Assembly (NCBI RefSeq): GCF_000612845.1
Contig: NZ_CCAT010000090.1
Coordinates: 1-48,109, forward strand
From: Clostridium ihumii AP5
Lineage (GTDB): Bacteria > Bacillota > Clostridia > Clostridiales > Clostridiaceae
Length of the DNA stretch: 48,109 bases
Direction: 5' to 3'
Under the pieces are notes generated by a model that saw only the letters and a list, made by a program, of their open reading frames with translations, was not told the origin of the DNA and ran no database searches. This document shows, piece by piece, positions 9,338 through 19,605 of this stretch (its first letter is position 1; every line of letters begins with the position of its first letter). Made by a program: the position numbers and the translations under genes.

Positions 9338-10474
9338 TTAACCAAACATTGAAAGAAGTACACCTGCTGCAACAGCACTACCTATAACACCAGCAACGTT
9401 TGGTCCCATAGCATTCATAAGTAAGAAGTTTGTAGGATCATATTTTTGTCCCACAACTTGAGATACCCTTGCTGCCATTGGAACTGCTGAAACTCCAGCT
9501 GATCCTATAAGTGGATTTATCTTTCCTTTAGTTACTTTATACATTATTTTTCCTATTATAACACCTGATGCTGTTGCAATAGAAAATGCTAATACTCCGA
9601 TTACTATTATACCTATAGTTTTTGGAGTTAAGAAAACTTCTGCTTTTGCAGTTGCTCCAACTGATAAACCTAAGAATATAGTAATTATATTTATTAATGC
9701 ATTTTGAGCTGTGTCTGCAAGTCTTCCAACAACTCCTGATTCTTTAAATAAGTTACCAAGCATTAACATACCAACTAATGGTTTTAATGATGGTAAGAAT
9801 AATATTACAAGCATCGCAACTACTATTGGGAAAATAACTTTCTCAGCTTTTGATACTTGTCTTAATCCTCCCATTTTTACTGTTCTTTCTTTTTCTGTTG
9901 TTAATGCTTTCATTATCGGTGGTTGTATCATCGGTACTAGTGCCATATATGAATATGCCGCTACAGCTATAGGTCCAAGTAAGTCTGGAGCTAATTTATT
10001 AGTTAAAAATATTGCTGTAGGACCATCTGCTCCACCTATTATTCCTATTGAAGCTGCTTCTTGTGGTGTAAATCCAAATAACATAGCAACTGTAAATGCA
10101 AAGAATACTCCAAATTGAGCTCCTGCACCCATTAGTACGCTAGATGGGTTTGCAAGTAACGGACCAAAGTCTGTCATGGCTCCTACACCCAAGAATATTA
10201 ATGGCGGGAATATCTCCCACTTAACACCTCTAGACAAGTAATACAACAGTCCTCCTGCCTCACCATGTGCTGGAGCTGCCATAATGTCTGCTACTGGCAA
10301 GTTAGTTAAAAGCATTCCAAAGGCAATTGGCAATAGTAATAATGGTTCAAATTGTTTTACTATAGCTAAGTATATTAAAACACCTATTATTACAAACATT
10401 ATTAATTCTTTATATGTTAATGCTGCGAATCCAGAGGAAGCTATAAGGTCTTTTAGAACTTCTAAAATATTCAT
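9338..10474 (-). CDS. Na+-translocating decarboxylase beta subunit
   Basis: Integral membrane subunit (OadB/MmdB/GcdB family) that decarboxylates carboxybiotin and pumps Na+ outward. The 378-residue sequence is very hydrophobic with about ten segments. It contains the family motif GGADGPT at 147-153, with the aspartate implicated in Na+ handling, and the C-terminal [18 protein letters not shown] segment. Length is typical of the family. A GGGAGG site precedes its ATG 19 bp after the biotin-carrier gene. Substrate specificity is set by the carboxyltransferase, here acyl-CoA type, so an mmdB/gcdB-like role is favoured over oxaloacetate decarboxylase. Confidence 0.93.
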   Translation of the reverse strand: MNILEVLKDLIASSGFAALTYKELIMFVIIGVLIYLAIVKQFEPLLLLPIAFGMLLTNLPVADIMAAPAHGEAGGLLYYLSRGVKWEIFPPLIFLGVGAMTDFGPLLANPSSVLMGAGAQFGVFFAFTVAMLFGFTPQEAASIGIIGGADGPTAIFLTNKLAPDLLGPIAVAAYSYMALVPMIQPPIMKALTTEKERTVKMGGLRQVSKAEKVIFPIVVAMLVILFLPSLKPLVGMLMLGNLFKESGVVGRLADTAQNALINIITIFLGLSVGATAKAEVFLTPKTIGIIVIGVLAFSIATASGVIIGKIMYKVTKGKINPLIGSAGVSAVPMAARVSQVVGQKYDPTNFLLMNAMGPNVAGVIGSAVAAGVLLSMFG

Positions 10475-10493
10475 TTATTTTGCCTCCCTTTTA

Positions 10494-10859
10494 TTATCCG
10501 ATTACAGCTAATACGTCTCCTGTGTTTACAGCTGCTCCTTTTGCTACGTTTACGTCAGCTACTACACCATCTACTGGTGACATAATTTCATTTTCCATTT
10601 TCATAGCTTCTAAAACAAATAGAACATCACCTTTTTTAACTGTTGCACCATTTGTTGCATTTATTTTAACTATTGTTCCTGGCATTGGGCTTGTAACCTT
10701 TTCGCCACTTGCATTTGATTTTTTTGGTGCTGCAGTTTTTGGCGCTTGAGGTGCTGCTTTTGGTGCAACTGGTTGTGGTGCTGATGTAAATTCACCTTTT
10801 ACTTCCTCAACTTCTACTTGATATATATTTCCGTTAACTGTTACGTTATATCTTTTCAT
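10494..10859 (-). CDS. Biotin carrier protein of a Na+-pumping decarboxylase
   Basis: Carries the carboxyl group on biotin from the carboxyltransferase to the membrane subunit. The 121-residue protein has a short N-terminal segment, an Ala/Pro/Lys-rich linker (about 27-52) and a biotinyl domain with the AMKM motif at 85-88, so K87 is the biotinylation site. The architecture is that of the MmdC/GcdC family. It lies between the OadG-like gene and the beta subunit in a tight operon. Confidence 0.94.
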   Translation of the reverse strand: MKRYNVTVNGNIYQVEVEEVKGEFTSAPQPVAPKAAPQAPKTAAPKKSNASGEKVTSPMPGTIVKINATNGATVKKGDVLFVLEAMKMENEIMSPVDGVVADVNVAKGAAVNTGDVLAVIG

Positions 10860-10893
10860 AATTCTTAATTCCTCCCTAATTTAACAAACTCAA

Positions 10894-11241
10894 TTATCTT
10901 AAATTGTTCCATTTAGAATTTGAAACTCTCTTTATACTTCTTATATTTAATCCTTCTAATGATGTTCCAAATTCTAATGCTAAAGCTCCCATTATAGCAG
11001 CAACTATTTCAGAATCATCTTGAATATCTATTTCTTCAAATTCTTCAACAGACTCAGCTACTACAACTTGTGTAGATTCATCAGATTTTTCATTTTTAGC
11101 TTTTTTAGTTGTTTTAGCAAATATAAAACTTTGAAATTTTATTATATACATTAAAATAACTAATACTGCAAAAACGATTAACATTGCTACTACTGAAACG
11201 CCTAATGAATAGGTTAATTTTTCAATAAAAGTTCCTTCCAT
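10894..11241 (-). CDS. OadG-family small membrane subunit
   Basis: The 115-residue protein has one N-terminal transmembrane helix (about 13-36), then a charged acidic linker, and a C-terminal segment (IVAAIMGALALEFG..NIRSIKRV) typical of the OadG/MmdD subunits that tether the soluble and membrane parts of Na+-translocating decarboxylases. The order carboxyltransferase, this gene, biotin carrier, beta subunit is the same as the methylmalonyl-CoA decarboxylase operons of anaerobes. Confidence 0.85.
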   Translation of the reverse strand: MEGTFIEKLTYSLGVSVVAMLIVFAVLVILMYIIKFQSFIFAKTTKKAKNEKSDESTQVVVAESVEEFEEIDIQDDSEIVAAIMGALALEFGTSLEGLNIRSIKRVSNSKWNNLR

Positions 11242-11254
11242 ATCTGATACCCTC

Positions 11255-12655
11255 CTACACTAATGTGCTTCCATGTTTTTTAGGGTACTCTAATTCTCTT
11301 TTAGTTTGTAACATGTCAAACATAGCAAATAACACTTGCTTTGTTTCACTTGGTTTTATAATGTCATCTATTAAACCAACTTCAGCCGCTAAATAAGGAT
11401 CTGCTACCTCTTTTGTTTCATTTGATTTTAAAGAAATCTTAGCTGTTGGCCAAGCTATAGCTTTATCAAATGCAACTTCTTTGCTTGCAAACGCCAAATA
11501 TCCAGCACCATAAGCTTCACCTGTAACTAAAGCAACTTTTGGTACTGTAGCATCTGCAAATGCATAAACCATTTTTGCAACATTTGAAGCTAATCCATTT
11601 TTCTCTTCTTCTAAACTAACCACAAATGCTTTTGTATCAACTATTGTTAATACTGGTATATTGAAACTATCACATAATCTAACAAATTTACTTACTTTAT
11701 TAGAAATGTTTACATTTAATTCACTTTGCTCATTTCCTGTTGCAACAACTCCAACAGTTAATCCATTTAATTTAATAAAATAAGTGCTTATTGCAGTTTT
11801 TTCACATTTATTTATTTCTAAAACTGAATTTAAATCTGAAATAGCATTAACTATTGAATCTTTTGTAAATGTTTCATTTTCCATTTCATTATTTAATTCT
11901 TCTTTTGCTATGTTTAAATCAGAACATTCTTCTCCTAAACAAGCACCTTCTAAATTGTTTGATGGTATGAAATCAAATATTTTCTTTATAGTTTCTATAG
12001 CTTCCATTTCACTTTCTACTGCAAAATGTGCATTTCCACTTTTAACAGCTCCATCACCACTATAACAATTGTTATTTATGTATAATGCTTCCTTAATTCT
12101 TAAGCTATCATTTGTACTAACACTTAATTCTGATATATTTTTAACTACTACAGTAAAATCACTTAAAGTAGCATTCATCGCCATAGTTCCATTACATGGT
12201 CCTGCAACCATTGATATTTGTGGAACAACTCCACTTAATTTTGATGATTTTCTTAAAATATTTCCATAAGATGCTAAAAGTTCTAATCCTTCTGAAACTT
12301 TTCCACCTATTGAATCAAATATTTTAATTATAGGTGCACCCATTTTTGCAGCTTCATCCATAATGTTGCAAATCTTTTTGCTTACAACACCATTAAAAGA
12401 TGCTCCTTCAACTGTGTAATCTTCACTATATACATAAACTAATCTTCCACCTATAGTTCCATGTCCAGTAACTACACCTGCACCATTTTTTTTCATTAAA
12501 CCGCCAACTTCTATAAAAGAACCCTCATCCAATAAATTTAAAATTCTTTCTCTAGCAGTCATTTTCTCTAAATTATGTTGCATTGCAACTTTTTCTTCTC
12601 CACCGCCTTGGTGAGCTTTATGTCTAACTTCATCAAAGACATTCAGTTTATCCAT
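11255..12655 (-). CDS. Acyl-CoA carboxyltransferase subunit of a Na+-translocating decarboxylase
   Basis: This is the soluble alpha subunit, which transfers carboxyl from an acyl-CoA to biotin. I place the start at MDKLNVFDEV because AGGAGG lies 7 bases upstream. This gives 466 residues, against about 510 for typical MmdA. The N-terminal KMTARERILNLLDEGSFIEVG (31-51), the GAGVVTGHGTIGGRLVYVYSED region and two crotonase-like halves identify the carboxyltransferase family. It is divergent: GPCNGTMAMNATLSDF stands where homologues have GPCAGGAVYSPALTDF, and the middle domain is unusual. Methylmalonyl-CoA is the likely substrate by operon type, but glutaconyl- or another acyl-CoA cannot be excluded. 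Confidence 0.85.
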   Translation of the reverse strand: MDKLNVFDEVRHKAHQGGGEEKVAMQHNLEKMTARERILNLLDEGSFIEVGGLMKKNGAGVVTGHGTIGGRLVYVYSEDYTVEGASFNGVVSKKICNIMDEAAKMGAPIIKIFDSIGGKVSEGLELLASYGNILRKSSKLSGVVPQISMVAGPCNGTMAMNATLSDFTVVVKNISELSVSTNDSLRIKEALYINNNCYSGDGAVKSGNAHFAVESEMEAIETIKKIFDFIPSNNLEGACLGEECSDLNIAKEELNNEMENETFTKDSIVNAISDLNSVLEINKCEKTAISTYFIKLNGLTVGVVATGNEQSELNVNISNKVSKFVRLCDSFNIPVLTIVDTKAFVVSLEEEKNGLASNVAKMVYAFADATVPKVALVTGEAYGAGYLAFASKEVAFDKAIAWPTAKISLKSNETKEVADPYLAAEVGLIDDIIKPSETKQVLFAMFDMLQTKRELEYPKKHGSTLV

Positions 12656-13012
12656 ATCATTGCCTCCTGACTTTTGAATACTCATGTTACCCACAAACAA
12701 TAATATCATAATTGTTTCAGGTTGTATACAATATTTGCAAGTTTTATTTCATTTTTCTGTGTATTGAAAAAAAACTTCTGTTTATCTATAAGAAAGAATT
12801 AAATTATTCGTTTTTCAAATATTGATACTAAAAAAATAATATTTATATCACCTTTTAAAACTTCATAACAATAGAAAAAGACTAACTATAAAACTACATT
12901 TTTATAATTAGTCTTTTTTATTTTAATTATTCATTATATAGGTCTCCAAATTTTAGAATTAAGTTTGATTTTCTATATTTTTAAAACTAAATTCTATACT
13001 TTAATTTTTAAA
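12656..13012. other. Intergenic region with fhs terminator
   Basis: No gene is visible. The only clear element is the fhs terminator at 12875-12920. The promoter of the decarboxylase cluster should lie in 12680-12860, but I cannot pick one -10/-35 pair with confidence. Confidence 0.6.
12875..12920 (-). terminator. fhs intrinsic terminator
   Basis: A long stem pairs AAAAAGACTAACTATAAAA with TTTTATAATTAGTCTTTTT and runs into a T tract on the minus strand. Confidence 0.8.
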
Positions 13013-14677
13013 TTAGAATAATCCGTATATAACACCATTTTCATCTATATCTATTTTTTCAGCTGCTGGAACTTTTGGAAGTCCTGGCATTGTCATAATA
13101 TTACCTGTTAATACAACTATAAATCCTGCACCATTAGATAATCTTACTTCTTTTATAGAAATTTTAAAATTTGTTGGTCTTCCTAATAACTTTGGATCAT
13201 CTGATAGTGAGTTTTGTGTTTTAGCTACACATATAGGTAATTTGTCTGCTCCTATTTTTTCAATCTCTTTTATTTGCTTTTTAGCTGCAGGTAAAATCTC
13301 AACACCATCAGCTCCATATATTTCTTTTGCAATTCTATTTATCTTTTCAATTATAGATAGATTCTCATCATATAATACTTTGAAATCATCTTTTCCTTCC
13401 TCTATAACCTTAACAACTTTTTCAGCAAGGTCCATTCCACCTTCTGCACCTTTTCCCCATACTTCTGTTAAAGAAACTTCTACACCTAATTTTGCACAGA
13501 ATTCTTTTATGAAGTTAATTTCTTCGTCACTATCACTTACAAATTTATTTATAGCTACTATAACGGGAACACCAAATTTTTTAACATTTTCTATTTGTTT
13601 TTCTAGATTTCCTATTCCTCTAGATAAAGCTTCTACATTTGAATTGTTTAATTCATCTTTAGCTACACCACCGTGATGTTTTAATGCTCTTATTGTTGCA
13701 ACTAAAACTACAGCACTTGGTTTTAAGTTTCCATATCTACATTTTATATCGAAGAATTTTTCTGCACCTAAGTCTGCTCCAAATCCTGCTTCTGTTATTG
13801 CATAATCACCTAACTTTAATGCCATCTTAGTAGCTAATATACTGTTACATCCATGTGCTATATTAGCAAAAGGTCCTCCGTGAATTATTGCTGGTGTATT
13901 ATCTAATGTTTGTACTAAATTAGGTTTCACTGCATCTTTCATAAGCATTGCCATTGCACCATGAACACCTAGCTCCTTACAATAAACTGGCTCTCCATCT
14001 AGATTATATGCAACTAATATATCTCCAAATCTTTCTTTTAAATCCATTAAACTATTAGATAAACATAATATAGCCATAACTTCTGATGCAACAGTTATAG
14101 TAAATCCATCTTCTCTTGTAAATCCATTGGCTTTTCCACCAAGTCCAACTAGTACTTGTCTTAATGCTCTATCGTTCATATCTAAAACTCTTTTGAATAA
14201 AATTCTTCTTGAATCAATTCTAAGTACATTGCCTTGGTGAATATGATTATCTATTGCTGCACTTAATAAGTTATTTGCACTAGTTATTGCATGCATATCT
14301 CCTGTAAAATGAAGATTTATGTCTTCCATTGGAACCACTTGTGCATATCCACCACCAGCAGCACCACCTTTAACACCAAAAACAGGTCCTAATGAAGGTT
14401 CTCTTAAAGCTATAACTGCATTTTTACCCATTTTTTTCATTGCTTGTCCAAGTCCTATTGTAACTGTTGATTTTCCTTCACCTGCAGGAGTTGGATTTAT
14501 TGCTGTAACTAATATTAGTTTCCCATTTTCTTTTTCTCTATTAAGAACATCCAATGATATTTTTGCTTTATATTTACCATAAAGCTCAACATCATCTTCC
14601 TTTAATCCCATACTTTTAGCTACCTCTACTATAGGTAACATTTTAGCACTTTGTGCTATTTCAATATCTGTTTTCAT
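13013..14677 (-). CDS. fhs: Formate--tetrahydrofolate ligase
   Basis: ATP-dependent formation of 10-formyltetrahydrofolate from formate, feeding purine synthesis and one-carbon flow. The 554-residue length is normal for FTHFS. The nucleotide-binding loop [10 protein letters not shown] (62-71 region) is followed by the family stretches [30 protein letters not shown] and [14 protein letters not shown] near the C-terminus. The gene stands alone between its own terminator and a 380-bp upstream gap. It is inserted, with the decarboxylase cluster, between ftsH and coaX, which are closer together in B. subtilis. Confidence 0.97.
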   Translation of the reverse strand: MKTDIEIAQSAKMLPIVEVAKSMGLKEDDVELYGKYKAKISLDVLNREKENGKLILVTAINPTPAGEGKSTVTIGLGQAMKKMGKNAVIALREPSLGPVFGVKGGAAGGGYAQVVPMEDINLHFTGDMHAITSANNLLSAAIDNHIHQGNVLRIDSRRILFKRVLDMNDRALRQVLVGLGGKANGFTREDGFTITVASEVMAILCLSNSLMDLKERFGDILVAYNLDGEPVYCKELGVHGAMAMLMKDAVKPNLVQTLDNTPAIIHGGPFANIAHGCNSILATKMALKLGDYAITEAGFGADLGAEKFFDIKCRYGNLKPSAVVLVATIRALKHHGGVAKDELNNSNVEALSRGIGNLEKQIENVKKFGVPVIVAINKFVSDSDEEINFIKEFCAKLGVEVSLTEVWGKGAEGGMDLAEKVVKVIEEGKDDFKVLYDENLSIIEKINRIAKEIYGADGVEILPAAKKQIKEIEKIGADKLPICVAKTQNSLSDDPKLLGRPTNFKISIKEVRLSNGAGFIVVLTGNIMTMPGLPKVPAAEKIDIDENGVIYGLF

Positions 14678-15057
14678 AACTTACGCCCTCCTAAAATTAA
14701 TCTAATTTTTCTTTCTTATTATATAGAGTTACAAATTACAATTTTAACTTACACCTTTATTCATTCATAAATTTGAATTATCTTTTAACAATAGCCTTCA
14801 CTGAGTTATTCTAAAATTATGTATAAATTATAATTCTACTTTGTTTCCCTACTATTAATAAGCCCCCTTTTATATATACTATTTTAACTTCAATTAAACC
14901 TACAATAAAATGTTAAAGATTTATTAATATTTTCAATATCACGTACATTTTATTTGTTTCATATAATATTATACGACATATTGCGTACTTTTTCACCTGT
15001 TTTATGGATTTTGTTAATAAAAATAAATAGGTATGAATTCATACCTATTTATCAAAA
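14678..15057. other. Intergenic region upstream of fhs
   Basis: No gene is seen. It contains the ftsH terminator at its right end and a TATAAT hexamer near 14720 on the minus strand that may be the fhs -10, without a convincing -35. Confidence 0.5.
15019..15053 (-). terminator. ftsH intrinsic terminator
   Basis: A perfect palindrome covering 15023-15052, centred on GAATTC, is followed by TTTTTATT on the minus strand and lies 5 bp past the ftsH stop. Confidence 0.8.
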
Positions 15058-17043
15058 TTATATTTCTTTATTATCTGATTCTTCATTTGAAGCTTCTTCT
15101 TTTGAAGTTTCCACTTCTTTTGCTTCATTAATCAGTTCATCTTTAACTATAGCTTCTTCTTTATCACTATTTTGTAAAGTTTCATTAGAATTTTCTTCTA
15201 ATTGTTTTTCTTCATTTTTAACAAGTTCATCTAAACTTTTTCCATCCATAATAGTGTTAAATTCTTCAGCTGTTAATTTTTCTCTTTCCATAAGAGCTTG
15301 TGCTACAGCATGTAATTTATCAACATTTTCAGTTAGAATTGTTTGAGCTCTTTCATAAGCTTCTCCAACTAACTCTCTTATTTCTTTGTCGATTAATGAT
15401 GCTACTTCTTCTGAGAAATCTCTTGAATGACCAAGATCTCTTCCTAAGAATACTTCACCTTGCTCTTTTCCAAATGATATTGGTCCAAGCTTTTCACTCA
15501 TGCCATATTCCATAACCATCTTCTTAGCTATAGAACTTGTTCTGTCTATATCATTTTTAGCACCAGTACTTATTTCTTTAAGTATTAAAGCTTCTGCTAC
15601 TCTACCGCCTAGAAGACCTACCATCTCATCTTTTAATTTAGAACGAGAAGTGTAACTTGTATCTTCATCTGGTAAGTGAAGAGTATATCCACCTGCCATA
15701 CCTCTTGGAATTATACTTATTTCATGTACTGCATAAGAGTTTGGAAGATATTTAGACACAACTGCGTGACCTGCTTCATGGTAAGCAGTTAATCTCTTAT
15801 CTTTATCACTTATAACTCTTGATTTCTTTTCTGGACCTGCAATAACTCTTGTTATAGCTTCCTCAAGTATATCCATAGTTATAACTTTCTTTTTACCTCT
15901 TACTGTTAATAATGCAGCTTCATTCATTAAGTTTTCTAAGTCAGCACCAGTAAATCCTGGAGTTCTCTTAGCTAGTACTTTTAAATCAACATCTTCACCT
16001 AAAGGTTTATTTCTTGAGTGAACTTTTAATACTTCTTCTCTACCTTTAACATCTGGTGGACCAACAACTATTTGTCTATCAAATCTACCTGGTCTTAATA
16101 ATGCAGGGTCTAGTATGTCAGGTCTGTTAGTTGCAGCAATCATTATAATTCCTTCATTAACCCCAAAACCATCCATTTCAACTAGTAATTGATTTAATGT
16201 TTGTTCTCTTTCATCGTGACCTCCACCAAGGCCAGCTCCTCTTTGTCTTCCTACAGCATCAATCTCATCTATAAATATTATACAAGGTGAGTTTTTCTTT
16301 GCTTGCTCAAATAAATCTCTTACTCTTGAAGCACCTACACCTACAAACATTTCAACGAAATCTGAACCAGAAATACTAAAGAATGGTACTCCTGCTTCTC
16401 CTGCTACTGCTTTTGCAAGTAATGTCTTACCTGTTCCTGGAGGACCAACTAAAAGTACACCTTTTGGAATTCTTGCTCCAACTTCTATATATCTACTTGG
16501 ATTTTTTAAGAAGTCTACAATTTCTTCCAATTCATCTTTTTCTTCATCTTCTCCTGCTACATCATTAAAAGTAACTTTCTTTTTATCAGGTGTAGCCATT
16601 TTTGCTTTGCTTTTTCCGAAGTTCATAACTCCACGGTTTCCACCGCCGCCGCCACCAGATTGTTGCATAAACATGCCCCAAAATGCTACTAACATTATTA
16701 TTATTAAGAATGTTGGTAACATTGTAAACCAGAATGGGACTTCTTGAGGTGCTGAATACTTAACAGATTCTATTGTTTTATTTTCAACATCACTTCTTAA
16801 TTCAGCAAATTCTTGACGTGGCATTTGTGTTATATATTCTGTTCCATCATCAAGTTTTCCCATAATAGTTATGCCATTTTCGTCCATAGTGGCCGTTTTA
16901 ATTTTACCATCTTTCCAATTCTGTTCGAATTGTATGACATCTAATTGTTTTATACTACTTTTTCCATCATATAAAGAAAAAGCAGATACTATTACCAATA
17001 TTAAAACTATTAACCAGACCGTTGCGCTAGAAAATTTCTTCAC
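15058..17043 (-). CDS. ftsH: ATP-dependent zinc metalloprotease FtsH
   Basis: Membrane-anchored AAA+ protease for membrane-protein quality control. The 661 residues show TM1 (about 9-24), an extracellular domain, TM2 (about 104-126), a glycine-rich linker, Walker A GPPGTGKT at 200-207, Walker B IIFIDEID at 255-262, the second region of homology near 306-324, and the zinc site HEAGH at 422-426 with an aspartate ligand near 500. The C-terminal tail (605-661) is an acidic Glu/Lys/Ser-rich extension. The start codon is GTG behind a GGGGGG-rich site. It follows hpt by 105 bp, the classical tilS-hpt-ftsH order. Confidence 0.97.
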   Translation of the reverse strand: MKKFSSATVWLIVLILVIVSAFSLYDGKSSIKQLDVIQFEQNWKDGKIKTATMDENGITIMGKLDDGTEYITQMPRQEFAELRSDVENKTIESVKYSAPQEVPFWFTMLPTFLIIIMLVAFWGMFMQQSGGGGGGNRGVMNFGKSKAKMATPDKKKVTFNDVAGEDEEKDELEEIVDFLKNPSRYIEVGARIPKGVLLVGPPGTGKTLLAKAVAGEAGVPFFSISGSDFVEMFVGVGASRVRDLFEQAKKNSPCIIFIDEIDAVGRQRGAGLGGGHDEREQTLNQLLVEMDGFGVNEGIIMIAATNRPDILDPALLRPGRFDRQIVVGPPDVKGREEVLKVHSRNKPLGEDVDLKVLAKRTPGFTGADLENLMNEAALLTVRGKKKVITMDILEEAITRVIAGPEKKSRVISDKDKRLTAYHEAGHAVVSKYLPNSYAVHEISIIPRGMAGGYTLHLPDEDTSYTSRSKLKDEMVGLLGGRVAEALILKEISTGAKNDIDRTSSIAKKMVMEYGMSEKLGPISFGKEQGEVFLGRDLGHSRDFSEEVASLIDKEIRELVGEAYERAQTILTENVDKLHAVAQALMEREKLTAEEFNTIMDGKSLDELVKNEEKQLEENSNETLQNSDKEEAIVKDELINEAKEVETSKEEASNEESDNKEI

Positions 17044-17148
17044 TAAAGGCCCCCCTCTCTTTCTAATAGTATTTTATAGTTAAACTATTAAATATTATAT
17101 CATAAACAAAAAAATATGAAATAATAATAATATAGTAATTTATTCATA

Positions 17149-17688
17149 TTATTTGTAAATTGACTCTTTTAAAATACCTATGTATGGTAAATTTCTATAT
17201 TTTTCAGCAAAATCCAATCCGTATCCTACTAAAAAACCATCTTCTACATCATCAAATCCAATATATTTTGCATGTACTTCTTCTTTTCTTCTTTCAGGTT
17301 TATTTAATAAACATGCTATTTCTAAGCTTTCTGGATTTCTAGCACTTAGATACTTCATTAAATATTTAAGTGTAACACCTGAATCTATAATATCTTCTAC
17401 TATTAATACATGCTTTCCTTTAACTTCAAAGTCTAAATCTTTTATTATTTTTACTATACCTGAGCTTTCACTAGAACTTCCATAGCTTGATACTGCCATA
17501 AAATCCATAAAACATGGTATTTTTATTTCTTTTACAAGATCAGCCATAAATATAACAGAGCCTTTAAGTATTCCTAATACCAAAAGATCCTTACCTTCAT
17601 AATCTCTAGTAATTTCTTTCCCCATCTCAATTACTCTATTCTTTAGTTCCTCTTCTGATAATAGAACCTTTTCTACATCTTGTTTCAT
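17149..17688 (-). CDS. hpt: Hypoxanthine phosphoribosyltransferase
   Basis: Salvages hypoxanthine (and usually guanine) with PRPP. The 179-residue protein is of normal length. The PRPP-binding signature VEDIIDSGVT is at 97-106, and KGSVIFMADL (42-51) and the C-terminal DFAEKYRNLPYIG segment are typical of HPRT. It starts 7 bp after tilS and precedes ftsH, a very conserved arrangement in Bacillota. Confidence 0.95.
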   Translation of the reverse strand: MKQDVEKVLLSEEELKNRVIEMGKEITRDYEGKDLLVLGILKGSVIFMADLVKEIKIPCFMDFMAVSSYGSSSESSGIVKIIKDLDFEVKGKHVLIVEDIIDSGVTLKYLMKYLSARNPESLEIACLLNKPERRKEEVHAKYIGFDDVEDGFLVGYGLDFAEKYRNLPYIGILKESIYK

Positions 17689-17695
17689 GATTTTC

Positions 17696-19072
17696 CTACC
17701 TTTCTATAGCTACCATTAAAATATTTTTAGTATCTTTATCTATTTTGAATTTTTCACTAACCTTATATCCAACAATCCACCCAACTTCATTTCCAAAACA
17801 TACTAAGGGTGTTATGTCTCTAGTCTCTCTAGGTACTTTCATATTAATAAATATGTCCTTTAACTTTTTAGTTCCTGTCATACCTAGTGGCGAAAATTTA
17901 TCTCCATCTTTTCTATATCTTAATTTGATTTCTCCATTTATTTTATCCAAATCAAAATATTTTACATTATCACTTTTTTTAAGTTTTGAATTATTTATCT
18001 TTTCTAAAACCTTTGTTTCTACATATGCATCTATTGAATCACAATATTTTCTTTCATTAATATTTATATTAAATTCTAACTCATTTTTATTATTACTTTT
18101 TTGCATATATATATGTAGATTTTTATATACATTTTCAACTTTTACGTTTCCAGGTACAAGGACAAATTTACCAGTATTGTGATTATACAATTTTATTATG
18201 TCATTAATGTGACTACTTTCTATATTGTATAAGTCACCTTTAACACTTAAAATTGCTTTTCTAATAACTCTGGATACAACAGCCTTATGCTCATTAAATA
18301 GTTCACTATATATTATAACCCTATCTTCTTTTTTATCACACCATTTATGAAATTTTTCATTAGAAACTTCCTCAATAAATTCATTATCTTCATTTAATAA
18401 TGTACTCATTCTGTTTAATGTTTTAACTATATCTTTATTAAAGTTTTTTTCAATATATGGTATCAACTCTAATCTGACTTTATTACGAGCATATATGCTT
18501 TCATAATTGGTTTTATCTATTGCTGGAGTTAACTTTTTATCGCTACAATAATTTTCTATTTCCACTCTAGAACATTCAATTAAAGGTCTTATAAAAACCT
18601 CATCTCTTACAGGCTTTATTCCTATTAATCCTTCACTTCCGCTACCTCTCATTATCCTCATCAAAACCGTTTCTGCTTGATCATTTAAATTATGAGCTAT
18701 AGCTACCTTATTATAATTATTTTCCTCTGAAACTTTTTTGAAAAAATCATATCTAGCTTCTCTACCTGCCATTTCATGTGACATTCCAGTAGTTTTAGCC
18801 ATTTCATTTATATCTATTCTCAATAAATGAAATGTTATATTTTTTTCTTCACAGTATTTTCTACAAATATCTTCATCTCTTTCTGCATCATTTGCTCTTA
18901 AAAGATGGTTTACATGTGCTGCACCTAACTCTATGTCTAATTCATCTTTTAAATCATTTAATATGTTTAAAAGCGTCATTGAATCTGGGCCACCAGATAA
19001 TGCAACTAATACCTTATCCTTTTTTTCTATCATTCTATTTTTTTTAATTGTTTGTAGAACTTTATCTTTCAC
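17696..19072 (-). CDS. tilS: tRNA(Ile)-lysidine synthetase
   Basis: Modifies C34 of the CAU-anticodon isoleucine tRNA to lysidine so that it reads AUA. I place the start at a GTG (19072) because GGAAGTG lies 5 bases upstream and homologues begin near this point. An upstream ATG at 19114 has no ribosome site. This gives 458 residues. The PP-loop SGGPDS is at 26-31, followed by the N-terminal ATPase, a middle TilS substrate-binding domain, and a C-terminal domain with RYRKDGDKFSPLGM. No tRNA-Ile2 is in this window. Confidence 0.93.
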   Translation of the reverse strand: MKDKVLQTIKKNRMIEKKDKVLVALSGGPDSMTLLNILNDLKDELDIELGAAHVNHLLRANDAERDEDICRKYCEEKNITFHLLRIDINEMAKTTGMSHEMAGREARYDFFKKVSEENNYNKVAIAHNLNDQAETVLMRIMRGSGSEGLIGIKPVRDEVFIRPLIECSRVEIENYCSDKKLTPAIDKTNYESIYARNKVRLELIPYIEKNFNKDIVKTLNRMSTLLNEDNEFIEEVSNEKFHKWCDKKEDRVIIYSELFNEHKAVVSRVIRKAILSVKGDLYNIESSHINDIIKLYNHNTGKFVLVPGNVKVENVYKNLHIYMQKSNNKNELEFNININERKYCDSIDAYVETKVLEKINNSKLKKSDNVKYFDLDKINGEIKLRYRKDGDKFSPLGMTGTKKLKDIFINMKVPRETRDITPLVCFGNEVGWIVGYKVSEKFKIDKDTKNILMVAIER

Positions 19073-19340
19073 AAAATCACTTCCCAATTCATGTTCATCT
19101 AACCATATTAACATATATTATCTTTTAATAAAATACTATCATTCGTTTTTTTCATTTATAAAATTATAAATTATATTTTTAAACTACCATTATATAAGTT
19201 ATTTTTTGACTTCATATTATACTACATAATTACTTATGTTTTCGTTTCAAAATAACACAATTTTACATATAGGTATTTTAAATTTTACACTTTATTCGAT
19301 GTTTGACAATCCTAACTAATATTATTCACTTTTTAGTTTT
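19073..19340. other. Intergenic region upstream of tilS
   Basis: AT-rich and without a gene. It should hold the tilS-hpt-ftsH promoter, but no strong consensus is obvious. Repeat family A begins near 19340. Confidence 0.4.
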
Positions 19341-19600
19341 GATTCCATTTATAGAGTTTTAAGTTCAAATTTAAATAATATACTTATTAAATGATACTAC
19401 TAAGTCACCACTTATTCATATTCATAGCTAATTTAATATAGATTATTGATAAAAAAAGAAAAAAAATGAAGAAATGTAAAAGCACACTTCTTCACATAAA
19501 TATAACAGTAAATTAAGGGAGCTTTTCTATAGGATTTATAAACTAGCTACAACTTTATAAACCCCATAGGAGAGAATCTATTTTTATTTTACTTGTTCTC
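19340..19600 (+). repeat. Family A repeat, diverged copy
   Basis: Its start (AGTTTTAAGTTCAAATTT then TATTAAATGATACTACTAAG) matches the start of the copies at 355 and 47800, then diverges. The right part holds a long imperfect hairpin pairing CTATAGGATTTATAAA (about 19526-19541) with TTTATAAACCCCATAGG (about 19554-19570). The 3' end of the spoIIE transcript probably lies here. Confidence 0.5.
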
Positions 19601-19605
19601 AACTT

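Noticed and set aside
9711-10118. 135-codon plus-strand frame
   Set aside because: It lies wholly inside the beta-subunit gene on the opposite strand, with no ribosome site.
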